In this document: positions 55,513-64,000 of the stretch, piece by piece
Position numbering within the stretch: the stretch's first letter is position 1
Layout of the letters: each line of letters opens with the position of its first letter
Assembly: GCF_017497975.1 (NCBI RefSeq)
Contig: NZ_JAGDEL010000014.1
Coordinates: 82,074-146,073, forward strand
Reading direction: 5' to 3'
Length of the DNA: 64,000 nt
From: Metabacillus bambusae
Lineage (GTDB): Bacteria > Bacillota > Bacilli > Bacillales > Bacillaceae
Notes under the pieces: model-generated
The model's database searches: none
What the model was told of the DNA's origin: nothing
Seen by the model: only the letters and a program-made list of their open reading frames with translations
Translations under genes and position numbers: made by a program

Positions 55513-57048
55513 CTATTTAACAAGATGCTGTGATCTATATTGACTGGGCGTAATTCCTACATTTTTCTTAAATACCTGATAGAAATATTTGTCGTTCTCA
55601 TAACCTACTTTGGTAGCAATTTCTGAAACCTTATAATTTGAAGTTCTTAATAGTTCCTTTGCGTTGTTCATTCTTAAAATTGTAATATATTCAAAAATTG
55701 TCTTCCCAGCTCTTCTTGAAAACAAGCTGCAAAGATAGGCTGGACTTTTATAAAAGTGCTCCCCAAGCTCTTCTAACACAATCGGTTCTCTAAAGTGAGT
55801 TTTTAAATAACTTTTTAGTTCCATAATGAGTTTGTCATTATAAGAGATTTTATGATTATTTAACATTTCTGTCATCTGACTGGCTAATCTTCTAAGCCAC
55901 ACTTTCATATCATCTAAAGAGTCCAAAGAGTTAAGTTTTTCATAAATCTCATGTCTTTCACCCACAGGATTCGTTAACTCAAACTCATTTTCAATATATT
56001 CAAGGAGATTGAAAGCCAACTTAAAGCATAAAAATTTTGATTTATTTGGAGAAAGCCTACTTTGCTTTGAATAATTGATGATGTAATCAATCATGTCATT
56101 TATTTTCAAAAAAACATCTGATTTACATATGGTAAAATACTGATCGATTTCCTCAATCATACTAGGACCGATTATATTATTCATATTTTCTAAATCAGTA
56201 TAAGTCGTGAATATCTTATTCGTAAAAATCCCAAGCTTAACTAAATCCTTCGCTTCTCCGTACGCATGGTTTACTTTTGAAAAATCAGAATAGCTTTGAC
56301 TAATTCCAATGGCGACATCACTATTGTGATATTCTGATACCAATTTAAATACACCATCTAAAAAATCAGTGATTTGACTAGAGTTTGATACCAGAATTGT
56401 TATCGTTTTATCAATTGTATAAGGAAAACCTTGTAATCCTTTTTCTGACAATAAAGCTTTAATCCCTATAGTAATTAAATGGATTTTCTCTTCTAAAGAA
56501 GGCTCTTGCCTAAAACCTTTAAAATCAATTACAGTAAAGCTATACTCATTTACATTCCTCAATACATCCGGATGAACGATTTGATTACCAAGAATAAATT
56601 CTAGTACCTGCTTTTCATCTAAGGCATTTTCATATAACTTCATTCTCTTATCAATTTGTTTTTCTTCTTTGAGTTTCTCAAATTTACAAATTGCTTTTTT
56701 TATAGAAGTGAGGATTTCTTCTACTTCAATTGGTTTAACTAAATAATCGATCGCTTCAAGCTCAATCGCTCTTTTAGCATAACTAAACTCAGAATATCCG
56801 CTAATAATGATAAATACGGTATCAAGATTAAGTTGCTTAGCTTGCTGGATTAAATCTAACCCATTTATTCCAGGAATTCTTATATCTTGTAAGACAATAT
56901 CTGGTTTCATATCAACAATTTTTTGAAGAGCTTCTTTTCCACATGAGGCAGAACCAACAAGTTCTATTTGATTTTCATTCCAATTAATTGTTGCATTTAA
57001 TCCTTCAATCACAATCTTTTCATCGTCGACGATTAAAAGTTTGTACAT
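55513..57048 (-). CDS. YesN-type response regulator
   Basis: This 511-residue protein has a receiver domain (LLIVDDE, phospho-acceptor Asp55 in LQDIRIP, Lys in YLVKPIE), a long linker, and a C-terminal AraC double helix-turn-helix (about 405-508, with VSEIATKVGYENDKYFYQVFKK). It lies 26 bases after the interrupted kinase, its presumed partner. If the kinase is dead, the regulator may be silent or may be driven by another kinase. Confidence 0.92.
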   Translation of the reverse strand: MYKLLIVDDEKIVIEGLNATINWNENQIELVGSASCGKEALQKIVDMKPDIVLQDIRIPGINGLDLIQQAKQLNLDTVFIIISGYSEFSYAKRAIELEAIDYLVKPIEVEEILTSIKKAICKFEKLKEEKQIDKRMKLYENALDEKQVLEFILGNQIVHPDVLRNVNEYSFTVIDFKGFRQEPSLEEKIHLITIGIKALLSEKGLQGFPYTIDKTITILVSNSSQITDFLDGVFKLVSEYHNSDVAIGISQSYSDFSKVNHAYGEAKDLVKLGIFTNKIFTTYTDLENMNNIIGPSMIEEIDQYFTICKSDVFLKINDMIDYIINYSKQSRLSPNKSKFLCFKLAFNLLEYIENEFELTNPVGERHEIYEKLNSLDSLDDMKVWLRRLASQMTEMLNNHKISYNDKLIMELKSYLKTHFREPIVLEELGEHFYKSPAYLCSLFSRRAGKTIFEYITILRMNNAKELLRTSNYKVSEIATKVGYENDKYFYQVFKKNVGITPSQYRSQHLVK

Positions 57049-57074
57049 ATCCTATACCACCTTTTAGTCTGTCC

Positions 57075-58805
57075 TCAATGCTTTAAACCTACTTTTAGGA
57101 TGACTGTAGTACCCTCATCAATTTTACTATTGATATTTAATCCAAATTCATCTCCATAATGTAATTTTAATCTTTCGTTTATATTTTTTAAGGCATAGCC
57201 CTTTGAATAAATGTCTATTTCACTCGTGTTAAAGCCTTTTCCTGTATCAATGATTTTAAATAGTAAGCAATCATTCTGCCTAGACCCTTCTATTGTAATC
57301 GTCCCCCTGCCATTTTTTGGTTCCAACCCATGGTAGACAGCATTTTCTACAATTGGCTGTAAAAGCAGTTTAATCAGTTTTTCTTCAAGAATATCAGGAT
57401 CAACATGAATATGATAAAGGATGTTATGATCAAAGCGAATATTTTGAATGTCAAGATAGCTTTTTACTTGTTCAATTTCGTTCTTAACAGTTGTGATAGG
57501 ATTTCCATCGTTTAATGTAAGCTTAAAAATTTTTGACAAGCTTATAGCCATTTTAGCAATTGGCTTTGCTTTTGACTTTTCAGCCATTCAAAACATGGCA
57601 TTTAATGTATTGTAAAGAAAATGGGGATTAATATGGCTTTGCAGGGCCAAAAGCTCTGCTTCCTTCTCTTTCACTTTTGCTTTATATAGTCTTAAGGTCA
57701 ATTCATTATTTCGATTATAAAGTTCGACAAAGCGATTACCGATTTTACCGATTTCATCCTCTTTATTGAAATGAATGCCAGAAACGATTTCTCTTCGTTC
57801 CATTTGTTCAGTTACTAACCGCAATAAACCAAGCTCTCTCGTAATTCTGCTAGATAGATAAATAGCAAAAACGACAGAAATGATGAATGCAATCACTAGT
57901 AAGGTGATCGTGATCAACCTTATCTGATTGATATCTTGAACAACATTTTCAAAGGGAACAATACTAACAATCTTCCAATCGGTGTTCTCATTTGTATGAT
58001 AGTTTATGATGTTTTTTCTTCCATCAATATAGTTAATGACGGTTCCATTCTCCTTGGAACCATCGATTATTGCTGTAAGCTGTATTGGTGACATTTCCAG
58101 CTTATTTCGTGAGTACAGTATTTTTTCTCTATTTAAAACTATAATATTGCCTTGAATATTTACCTCTTTAAACATATTTTCAAAAATCATCGGATCAATG
58201 CTTATTAGTAAAACTCCAATTGGAGCCTTTGAACCAAGATTTCTGATCATTCTCCCGAAAAGGAAAGGCTGGTCATTTCCTGCATTAAGCCTTAATTTGC
58301 TGCTATTAAACCACTGACCTTTCCATGGACTTTCAAGTAATTGATGGTATAAGGTTGTATCCTCGATCTGACTAAATACATTACCATTCATATTGCTGTC
58401 TCCTTGGTTTACTTTTAAAAAACCATGGTTTTCATTTCCTATATAAATAGAATGGATATAAGGCTTGTTAACAACCGTTATATTACTTAATGTGTTTCTT
58501 GATGATGTTTCATACATATAGTGCTTTGGATCCTTTTTGTTATGTGTTAAGTACCGATGGATATCATTTGATAAGAAGACAATATTAGAAATATCCTCGA
58601 TATCTGCAACAAAGGTATTAATATTCCAGTTAGCAATAGTTAAGAGGTTTGTGACCGTTGTCGATACCTTATTTTCAACAGACTTATTTAAAAAGGCAAA
58701 TGTAATAGGTCCAACAACAAGTAAAGGAATGAGTGTGGAAAAAAGAGCAAGTAAGATAATTTTCTTTTTAATAGGAGAGCCTTTTATTCCGTGAAAAATG
58801 TTCAT
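57075..58805 (-). pseudogene. YesM-type sensor histidine kinase interrupted by an in-frame UGA
   Basis: The reading frame is continuous over 576 residues apart from one TGA at 57588-57590 (codon 406). Residues 1-405 hold TM1, the sensor, TM2, HAMP and the histidine box HINPHFLYNTLNAMF (His395). The downstream part, beginning with MAEKSKAKP, has HATPase motifs LVENAVYHG and DTGKGF. Related kinases usually have Trp (TGG) at this position, so one G-to-A change explains the stop. It could be a recent pseudogene, a two-piece kinase, a sequencing error, or a UGA read through as Trp. The start at 58805 has GGGGAG seven bases upstream. It belongs to the CUT1/GH172 cluster. Confidence 0.85.
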
Positions 58806-58835
58806 TTTTTTCTCCCCAAGACACAATTTATCTAA

Positions 58836-58849
58836 TGAAAGCATTTTCA
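58836..58849. promoter_or_regulatory. Imperfect cre-like palindrome upstream of the interrupted kinase
   Basis: TGAAAGCATTTTCA resembles cre but lacks the central CG, so CcpA binding is doubtful. It lies about 30 bases before the preferred start. Confidence 0.25.
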
Positions 58850-58924
58850 TTTTGTTCAAATTAAATAAAAAATTAAGATTATTTTTAAGTATTCAAGCAA
58901 TATACTCTTTATTCCTGCTAATCC

Positions 58925-58957
58925 TTCCTTTCAAAAAAATATTTAATTTGAAAGGAA
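58925..58957 (-). terminator. Hairpin after the CUT1 permease genes
   Basis: TTCCTTTCAAA (58925-58935) pairs perfectly with TTTGAAAGGAA (58947-58957). There is no clear T run after it; a short T-rich stretch is in the loop. Confidence 0.5.
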
Positions 58958-59005
58958 TCCTTCTCAAAGGTTCGCCAAACTGGACCCTCCTTATTTTTAG
59001 AATAC

Positions 59006-59893
59006 CTACTCTTTTACTGCTCCTAAAGTCATCCCACTAACAATATAACGTTGTACGAAGAGTGAAAAAATCATCACTGGCAAGCTAAATGAAACTGCAG
59101 CAGCTGTCATAGGTCCCAAGTCGAGATTATAGGCAGTTAAAAATTCCGATATTCCGACGGTTGCTGTTTTTGCATTAGTACTAGTCATTAGTAACGCAAA
59201 CAGGAAATCATTCCAAGCTAGCATAAAAGTAAAGATTGCTGTCGTGGCTAATCCTGGGAGTGAAACTGGGATAATTACCCTAATGAATGATCCAAGCCAG
59301 CTACATCCGTCAATACGGGCTGCTTCATCAAATTCTTTTGGAATTGAATCAAAAAAGCCAATCATAAGCCAAATCGCAAAAGGCACGTTAACACTTGTAT
59401 AAACAAATACTAATGCCAAGTGAGTATCTATTAATCCCATGTTTTTAATAATCATATACATCGGAATAGCAATACTAATCATCGGTACCATTCTAATAAC
59501 AAGAGTGAATAATAAAAAGTACTTTCCTGTAACAGATGTAAATCTTGAAATCCCATAGGCTGCCATTGAGCCTAATAAAACACTTATAAAGGTACTTGTA
59601 ATAGCCGTGATAAGACTGTTTGCAAAATATTTTCCGACTGGCAGGTAATCAAACATATTTCGATAGTTTTCAAAAGAAAAAGTAGACGGCCAAAAAGTTG
59701 GTGGGGCACTTACTGCCTCTGTTGATGGTTTTAATGATGTTAAAAGCAGATAAACATAAGGTCCTAGAAACAACATTGCTAAGATACAAGTTAATGAAAT
59801 GACAAATAGTAGCCATAATCTTTTCTTCATCTTGTTTATATTAATCGATGTATATCTTGAAAGTTTCGTTTTATTTAATCGTATTTCCGCCAT
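59006..59893 (-). CDS. CUT1 ABC transporter permease (MalG type)
   Basis: This 295-residue protein has six membrane segments and the EAA loop EAARIDGCSWLGSFIRVIIP (about 190-210). The ending GMTLGAVKE is typical of MalG-type subunits. GAGGTGA precedes the ATG. It lies 20 bases after its partner. It would import the substrate bound by the protein at 60915, likely a small fructose-containing saccharide given the GH172 gene. Confidence 0.92.
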   Translation of the reverse strand: MAEIRLNKTKLSRYTSININKMKKRLWLLFVISLTCILAMLFLGPYVYLLLTSLKPSTEAVSAPPTFWPSTFSFENYRNMFDYLPVGKYFANSLITAITSTFISVLLGSMAAYGISRFTSVTGKYFLLFTLVIRMVPMISIAIPMYMIIKNMGLIDTHLALVFVYTSVNVPFAIWLMIGFFDSIPKEFDEAARIDGCSWLGSFIRVIIPVSLPGLATTAIFTFMLAWNDFLFALLMTSTNAKTATVGISEFLTAYNLDLGPMTAAAVSFSLPVMIFSLFVQRYIVSGMTLGAVKE

Positions 59894-59913
59894 CCTGATT
59901 CACCTCACGTTCA

Positions 59914-60804
59914 TTAAAAATGATTTTTCCTTGGTGACCAAATCTTTGAAATAAAGAAGGAGCTTAAGATTAGTAGTAGAATAATAAATATTACTGCCAT
60001 GGCACTCGATTGTCCTACTTGTCCATAGCGTGTTAAGGTTTTATACATATACGTACTTAAAAGCTCAGAGGAAAATCCAGGTCCTCCTTGTGTTAATACC
60101 CATACAATATCAAATGTTCTAGCTGCGTCTATTATTCGAATTAACAATGCAACTGATGCCACTGGAATAAGCGAAGGAACAGTAATGTATCTAAATTTGT
60201 GCCATTTATTTGCCCCATCGATATCCGCTGATTCATAGAGAGTTTTTGGAATACCCTGAATTCCCGCCAATAGAACGAGCATGATGAATGGAGTTGTTAG
60301 CCATATATCAGCTATGATTGTTGAATAAATAGCATATCGAGAATCAGACAACCAAAGAATTTGATGTGGATCAGAGAGGATTCCTATTTTGTAAAGCACC
60401 CAATTGAAAATTCCAAATTGGTCATTTAGCATAAACTTCCAGATGAGACCTGACACTAATGGAGCGAGCATTAACGGACTAAGCAATAATGTTCTGATTA
60501 CTTGACTTCCTTTAAATGCATGACTTAAAAGGAGAGCAAGGATGAGACCCAAGATGAATTCCACGCCTACTGCAACACCAATATAAACAACCGTGTTCCA
60601 TAAGGCCTTTAAAAATCGTTCTGAACTTAAAGATTCAATATAATTTGCGAGCCCAACAAATTCCTTTACACTAGGATTCATTAAGTCGATGTGATAAAAA
60701 CTATCCTTCACTAAAAGGGTAATCGGATATAGTAAGAAAACAATCATAAACATAGCTGCCGGTAGAAAGAACAAAGTGGAAAGTGTACTGTTTCTTAAAT
60801 TCAT
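59914..60804 (-). CDS. CUT1 ABC transporter permease (MalF/UgpA type)
   Basis: This 296-residue protein has six membrane segments and the loop ESADIDGANKWHKFRYITVP. The motif TQGGPGFSSELLSTYMY is the usual signature of the MalF/UgpA branch. AAAGGAGG precedes the ATG. It follows the binding-protein gene after a hairpin-bearing gap. Confidence 0.92.
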   Translation of the reverse strand: MNLRNSTLSTLFFLPAAMFMIVFLLYPITLLVKDSFYHIDLMNPSVKEFVGLANYIESLSSERFLKALWNTVVYIGVAVGVEFILGLILALLLSHAFKGSQVIRTLLLSPLMLAPLVSGLIWKFMLNDQFGIFNWVLYKIGILSDPHQILWLSDSRYAIYSTIIADIWLTTPFIMLVLLAGIQGIPKTLYESADIDGANKWHKFRYITVPSLIPVASVALLIRIIDAARTFDIVWVLTQGGPGFSSELLSTYMYKTLTRYGQVGQSSAMAVIFIILLLILSSFFISKIWSPRKNHF

Positions 60805-60856
60805 AATAAATCCTCCTTTCTACAAAAATAGTGAATCAATTCTTCTTAGAAGAGGT

Positions 60857-60893
60857 CTCTACCCATCTATCATTTTTATAAATAGGTAGAGAT
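60857..60893 (-). terminator. Hairpin between binding-protein and permease genes
   Basis: TCTCTACC (60857-60864) pairs with GGTAGAGA (60886-60893). It likely limits permease expression relative to the binding protein. Confidence 0.5.
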
Positions 60894-60914
60894 TTCTACT
60901 TTCTAAAAATCACT

Positions 60915-62252
60915 TTATTTTGGAGGTAAAATTCCTTTAATAATTTCCGCTGCCCAGTCTAGGGCTTCTTGAGGTGTCTTCTCACCTGAAAGAGCATATT
61001 GAACAGCTGGTATTAGCGCTTCACTTTCTATCTGCTGCCATTCTGTAATATCAGGTCGATTTTGCGTTTGTTCTCCACTTAACGTCGTCATTAGTGGCTC
61101 TAAATGTTCATATCCTTCTTTTTTGCTATATTCCTCAAAAACTGATACTCTAGCAGCTACTCCTAATGTTTCCATAAATAACTCATTCTTTTCATAGATA
61201 AACTCCAAATATTCCTTGGCAATCTCTTGTTTCTTCGATGATCTTGGAATTACCTGATACCATGGACCTGGAACAGCTCCTATCCCTGCACTTCCTGCAA
61301 TCATTGGTGCACTTCCAACTTTTCCAGCTACTTGTGATTGTTTAGGATCATTTGATGGAACATAAAAGTGTCCCCAGGCAATCATCATTGCTGCTTTCCC
61401 ACTCCAGAACAGTTCAGAGGTTTCAGCTGATGCGATTTCTAGTGCACCATTTGGAACAGATTGATCTGTATTTAGAATATCTGTTAAAAATTGCAGTGAT
61501 TCAACATATGGTTCTGTATTCACAATAACTTCTCCATTTTTGTCAATAACCAAGGATTCAGTTCCTGCTTGTGTCGCATGATCCAGCCAACTTGCTACAG
61601 CATCACCATTATTTGCGCCAAATACTGTTGTTCCATACATATCTACTTTTCCATCTTGATCTGTATCACGAGTGAAGAATTTTGCAATATCCCTATATTC
61701 AGTCCATGTTTTAGGAGGATGTAAATCATACCCATATTCTGCTTTAAAATCAGTTTTATTTTTTTCATCTTCGAATAAATCTGTGCGATAAATTATATTT
61801 TTTGCATTAGTCCAGACCGGCATTCCATAGACTTTATCCTGGTAACTTCCTCCTGATATAAGACCTGGGAACAGGTCTTTTTCAATTTCGTCCGAGATCA
61901 TCCCGTCAAGAGGAAGTAAACCTCCAGCTAAAGCAGGGAACCATAAAATATCAATTGTTGCGACATCAAAGGCGCCAGCCTGTGAAGCTACTTCAGCTTT
62001 TAATTTGTCGTATACACCTGTATAAGGAACAGACTCAATCTTTACTTCATAGCCCGTTTTTTCTTTAAATTCTTCTGCAGTCTCTTTAGCAACAGTAAAT
62101 GCAGGGCTACCTCCCTCTACAAGTACAGTGAGAGATTTGTCACGATTAGAAGAATCGCCTCCTCCTGTTTCTTTACCGGAACAACCATATAAACATAGTG
62201 TTACCACTAATAGTAATGAAAGAACACTGAATATTCCTCTCCTTTTGAACAT
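60915..62252 (-). CDS. CUT1 ABC transporter sugar-binding lipoprotein
   Basis: This 445-residue protein has a lipobox LYGC (about residues 21-24). Family features are FDVATIDILWFPALA, MPVWTNAKNIIYRTDLF and DTDQDGKVDMYG. AAGGAGG precedes the ATG. It is 35 bases after the GH172 gene, and both should be on one transcript, so its cargo may be a GH172 substrate such as a difructose anhydride or other alpha-fructofuranoside (inference). Confidence 0.92.
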   Translation of the reverse strand: MFKRRGIFSVLSLLLVVTLCLYGCSGKETGGGDSSNRDKSLTVLVEGGSPAFTVAKETAEEFKEKTGYEVKIESVPYTGVYDKLKAEVASQAGAFDVATIDILWFPALAGGLLPLDGMISDEIEKDLFPGLISGGSYQDKVYGMPVWTNAKNIIYRTDLFEDEKNKTDFKAEYGYDLHPPKTWTEYRDIAKFFTRDTDQDGKVDMYGTTVFGANNGDAVASWLDHATQAGTESLVIDKNGEVIVNTEPYVESLQFLTDILNTDQSVPNGALEIASAETSELFWSGKAAMMIAWGHFYVPSNDPKQSQVAGKVGSAPMIAGSAGIGAVPGPWYQVIPRSSKKQEIAKEYLEFIYEKNELFMETLGVAARVSVFEEYSKKEGYEHLEPLMTTLSGEQTQNRPDITEWQQIESEALIPAVQYALSGEKTPQEALDWAAEIIKGILPPK

Positions 62253-62287
62253 CTATAAAACCTCCTTAAAGTGGTTTTTCATATCAT

Positions 62288-63415
62288 TTAACGATCCCAT
62301 AAACCATGTTCAGGCCATCTTCTTGGAAGTCTATCTTTTACATCAGGAAGTTTTGGTAATGGCTTATGAGGCTCAAGCTGATACCAATATGCAACACTTG
62401 AATAATCATTGGCTTGATCATTCGCATGACCATGTTCGATTGTAGCACGGATTGATTTTGTAAAACGGATAGGATCCTCAATATGGAATCGATATAAACT
62501 CCATTTTCCAAAATGCTCCTGAACATCGCTTCCTAATGATATTCCATGATATGGACCTGCATACTCTCCACTCGGAAAGCCCCATGCTGCATTAAAGTAA
62601 TCTTCAGTTCCTGTCCCATGAAGAGATGGTGGCCATTCTTCTCCATCAATGAAGAACATATCATCACCTTCGCCTGGCCATGTAAACTCTTGATTGGAAG
62701 CATCGAAGTTATCAATATTCAATACACAACCAACATAGTGTCCTTTTCCTTCAGCATCGAGAATAACATAGTTATCCTCTCCAGTAAGATTCTCTCCTGG
62801 TAGGTCCCATGGAGCTGGATTTTCTATTTCTTTTTCAAATACAACTTTTTCACATGGATTTTCTCGATTCCAGGTTGCATGAAATCTCCCAACATCTTCA
62901 GGTATTTGATCTTTACTATCATAACTTTCATAATCTACATAATAGAATAGATTTTCTATCTTTTTATCACTTTCATTGATTAATTGAATTCTTGCTCCAG
63001 CTCCAAATGGCATTGAGAAATAACTATTCATTGATGCAGCAAAAGGTCCCTTTGGTCCTCGCTTTTCCCCCATAACCATGCTCAAGGGTAGAGAAACGTA
63101 ATGCTTACATGTCGCATGCCCGATTCCAAAGAAATCGCCTAAAGGAACTCTTACACTCGGGTTTTCTTCACCATCCCAATACATTTCAAGAACTAACTTA
63201 CGTAAGTATTGTTCTGCATAACATCTAGTCGTCATCCAAATATGCTTAATACAACCTGCACCCTTTATATCAGCCATAACCGCTGTTTCACCTGGCTCTA
63301 CTACTTTAAAATCTCTGTTACCTCCAGTACGGTCATAACTAGATTCTCTTTTGGAGCTTGCTTCTTTAATAAATGGTAGTCCTCCTAGTGGACTATTTGG
63401 TTGCCAAACATTCAT
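62288..63415 (-). CDS. GH172 (DUF2961) family protein, candidate alpha-D-fructofuranosidase
   Basis: This 375-residue protein has no signal peptide. It begins with the family pattern SSYDRTGGN...VVEPGETAVMADIKGAGCIKHIW and contains the two most conserved acidic motifs, GEGDDMFFIDGE (Glu249) and GTGTEDYF (Glu271), the likely catalytic pair. DUF2961 proteins were assigned to GH172 after a Bifidobacterium member was shown to act on difructose anhydride I; others act on D-arabinan or are uncharacterised. The fructan context supports the alpha-fructofuranosidase option. It heads the operon with the CUT1 importer, and a cre box lies just upstream. Confidence 0.85.
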   Translation of the reverse strand: MNVWQPNSPLGGLPFIKEASSKRESSYDRTGGNRDFKVVEPGETAVMADIKGAGCIKHIWMTTRCYAEQYLRKLVLEMYWDGEENPSVRVPLGDFFGIGHATCKHYVSLPLSMVMGEKRGPKGPFAASMNSYFSMPFGAGARIQLINESDKKIENLFYYVDYESYDSKDQIPEDVGRFHATWNRENPCEKVVFEKEIENPAPWDLPGENLTGEDNYVILDAEGKGHYVGCVLNIDNFDASNQEFTWPGEGDDMFFIDGEEWPPSLHGTGTEDYFNAAWGFPSGEYAGPYHGISLGSDVQEHFGKWSLYRFHIEDPIRFTKSIRATIEHGHANDQANDYSSVAYWYQLEPHKPLPKLPDVKDRLPRRWPEHGLWDR

Positions 63416-63449
63416 TGTTCGTATCCTCCCTCTATTTCTTTTAATTTAT

Positions 63450-63463
63450 TGAATGCGCTTACA
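63450..63463 (-). promoter_or_regulatory. cre box upstream of the GH172 operon
   Basis: TGTAAGCGCATTCA (minus strand) fits the cre consensus at all fixed positions, 35 bases before the start. The rest of 63416-63815 contains two hairpins (63644-63677 and 63703-63741) and no gene. Confidence 0.7.
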
Positions 63464-63643
63464 TTAACTAACCATGTATTAAATACTTTGTCTTTTTCTT
63501 CACCCCCGAATATTTCCTTCTACATTTATAATTGTAAATTCAATTTAGATTTTGCGAAATTCTAATATCTTTAGATAAGGTTAGTTATATTTAGAAGTTA
63601 GTTATTTTTAGGGATTATACGTCCTTATGCTTACACACAACCA

Positions 63644-63677
63644 AAAGCCTACAGATCTAATAAGATCTGTAGGCTTT
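63644..63677. terminator. Perfect 15-base stem between secY and GH172
   Basis: Arms at 63644-63658 and 63663-63677 are perfectly complementary around a four-base loop, with only a short T run on either side. Confidence 0.65.
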
Positions 63678-63702
63678 ATAACTAAAGAGGACAAACTACA
63701 AA

Positions 63703-63741
63703 AAACTAGCTCTCAAGTTAAAAAAACATGAAAGCTAGTTT
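63703..63741 (-). terminator. Intrinsic terminator after secY
   Basis: AAACTAGCT..C (from 63703) pairs with G.AGCTAGTTT (to 63741), and on the minus strand TTTTTTG follows. It ends the secY transcript. Confidence 0.7.
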
Positions 63742-63815
63742 ATCGTTATACCACAACTTAAAAAATGTCTTATTCTCTATACCTCGAGACATAGGGAATT
63801 TCACATAACCTTAGC

Positions 63816-64000
63816 TTATTTAATAAAACCTTTATAATGACGTTTCACTAATTGACTTTCAAGTTGTTTCATAGTCTCAAGGGCAACCCCTACAACAATC
63901 AACAAGCTTGTTCCACCAATCTGAGCCGATTGAGGAAGATCAGCAAACTTAATGAAGAAAACAGGAAGAACAGCTATAGCTGCTAAGAAAAGAGAACCGA
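63816..64000 (-). CDS. secY: Protein translocase subunit SecY, C-terminal part
   Basis: The last 61 residues are visible: [18 protein letters not shown], then [20 protein letters not shown] and an ending KRHYKGFIK. This is the tenth membrane helix and C-terminal tail of SecY, the channel of the Sec translocon. In bacilli the main secY is followed by adk and map; here it is followed by terminators and the GH172 operon, so this may be an accessory copy or a rearranged locus. The N-terminal part lies outside the window. Confidence 0.88.
   Translation of the reverse strand, partial: GSLFLAAIAVLPVFFIKFADLPQSAQIGGTSLLIVVGVALETMKQLESQLVKRHYKGFIK

Noticed and set aside
1..64000. CRISPR array, prophage or complete insertion sequence
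   Set aside because: No regularly spaced direct repeats, phage genes, integrase or transposase gene was seen; only short non-coding repeats are present.

Overview
The window is 64 kb of low-GC Firmicute DNA in which every credible gene lies on the minus strand. Strong AGGAGG-type ribosome binding sites, CcpA-type cre boxes, a SacT/SacY-type antitermination system, Lpl/Ytc-type ABC importers and the short Bacillus-style interspersed repeats all point to a Bacillaceae species (Bacillus sensu lato). The species cannot be named from the sequence.

Layout in coordinate order, with transcription running from high to low. (1) 1-10,400: two TRAP transporters (DctP/DctQ/DctM). One is followed by a split transketolase. 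The other is followed by a YesM/YesN-type two-component system. These look like sugar-acid or related carboxylate uptake. (2) 10,660-17,730: a LacI regulator and an operon of two ABC permeases, a lipoprotein binding protein, a cytoplasmic GH32 beta-fructosidase and a YesL-like membrane protein. (3) 18,040-29,170: a secreted enzyme of about 1,826 residues with two GH32 catalytic modules, a second LacI regulator, a cytoplasmic LamG-GH32 enzyme and an orphan binding protein. Repeats of one operator motif tie this block together. (4) 29,760-39,550: an antiterminator, a sucrose-type PTS EIIBC, three tandem GH68 levansucrases and a membrane-anchored LamG-GH32 enzyme. Two RAT/terminator leaders control the last two groups. 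(5) 39,670-49,900: a large secreted GH32 with CBM66-like, Ig-like and ricin-B modules, a fructokinase, another cytoplasmic GH32 and a second Lpl-type ABC importer. (6) 50,300-63,420: a binding protein with its own two-component system, then a second two-component system (kinase interrupted by an in-frame UGA), a CUT1 ABC importer and a GH172 (DUF2961) enzyme. (7) The window ends in the 3' part of a secY gene.

Taken together, the region from 10.6 to 63.4 kb reads as a fructan island. Sucrose is polymerised outside by three GH68 enzymes. Levan/inulin-type polymers are cut outside by at least three multi-modular GH32 proteins. The oligosaccharides are imported by ATPase-less ABC systems that must borrow an MsmX-like ATPase. 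Cytoplasmic GH32 enzymes finish the job and a fructokinase feeds glycolysis. The GH172 gene suggests that alpha-fructofuranosides such as difructose anhydrides may also be used.

The most noteworthy items are: the GH32 subgroup in which the usual nucleophile motif WMNDPNG reads WMNEPHAP (three copies, inside and outside the cell); the dual-catalytic giant protein; the GH172/ABC/two-component cluster; the UGA-interrupted kinase; the LacI operator network; and a secY out of its usual ribosomal-protein context.
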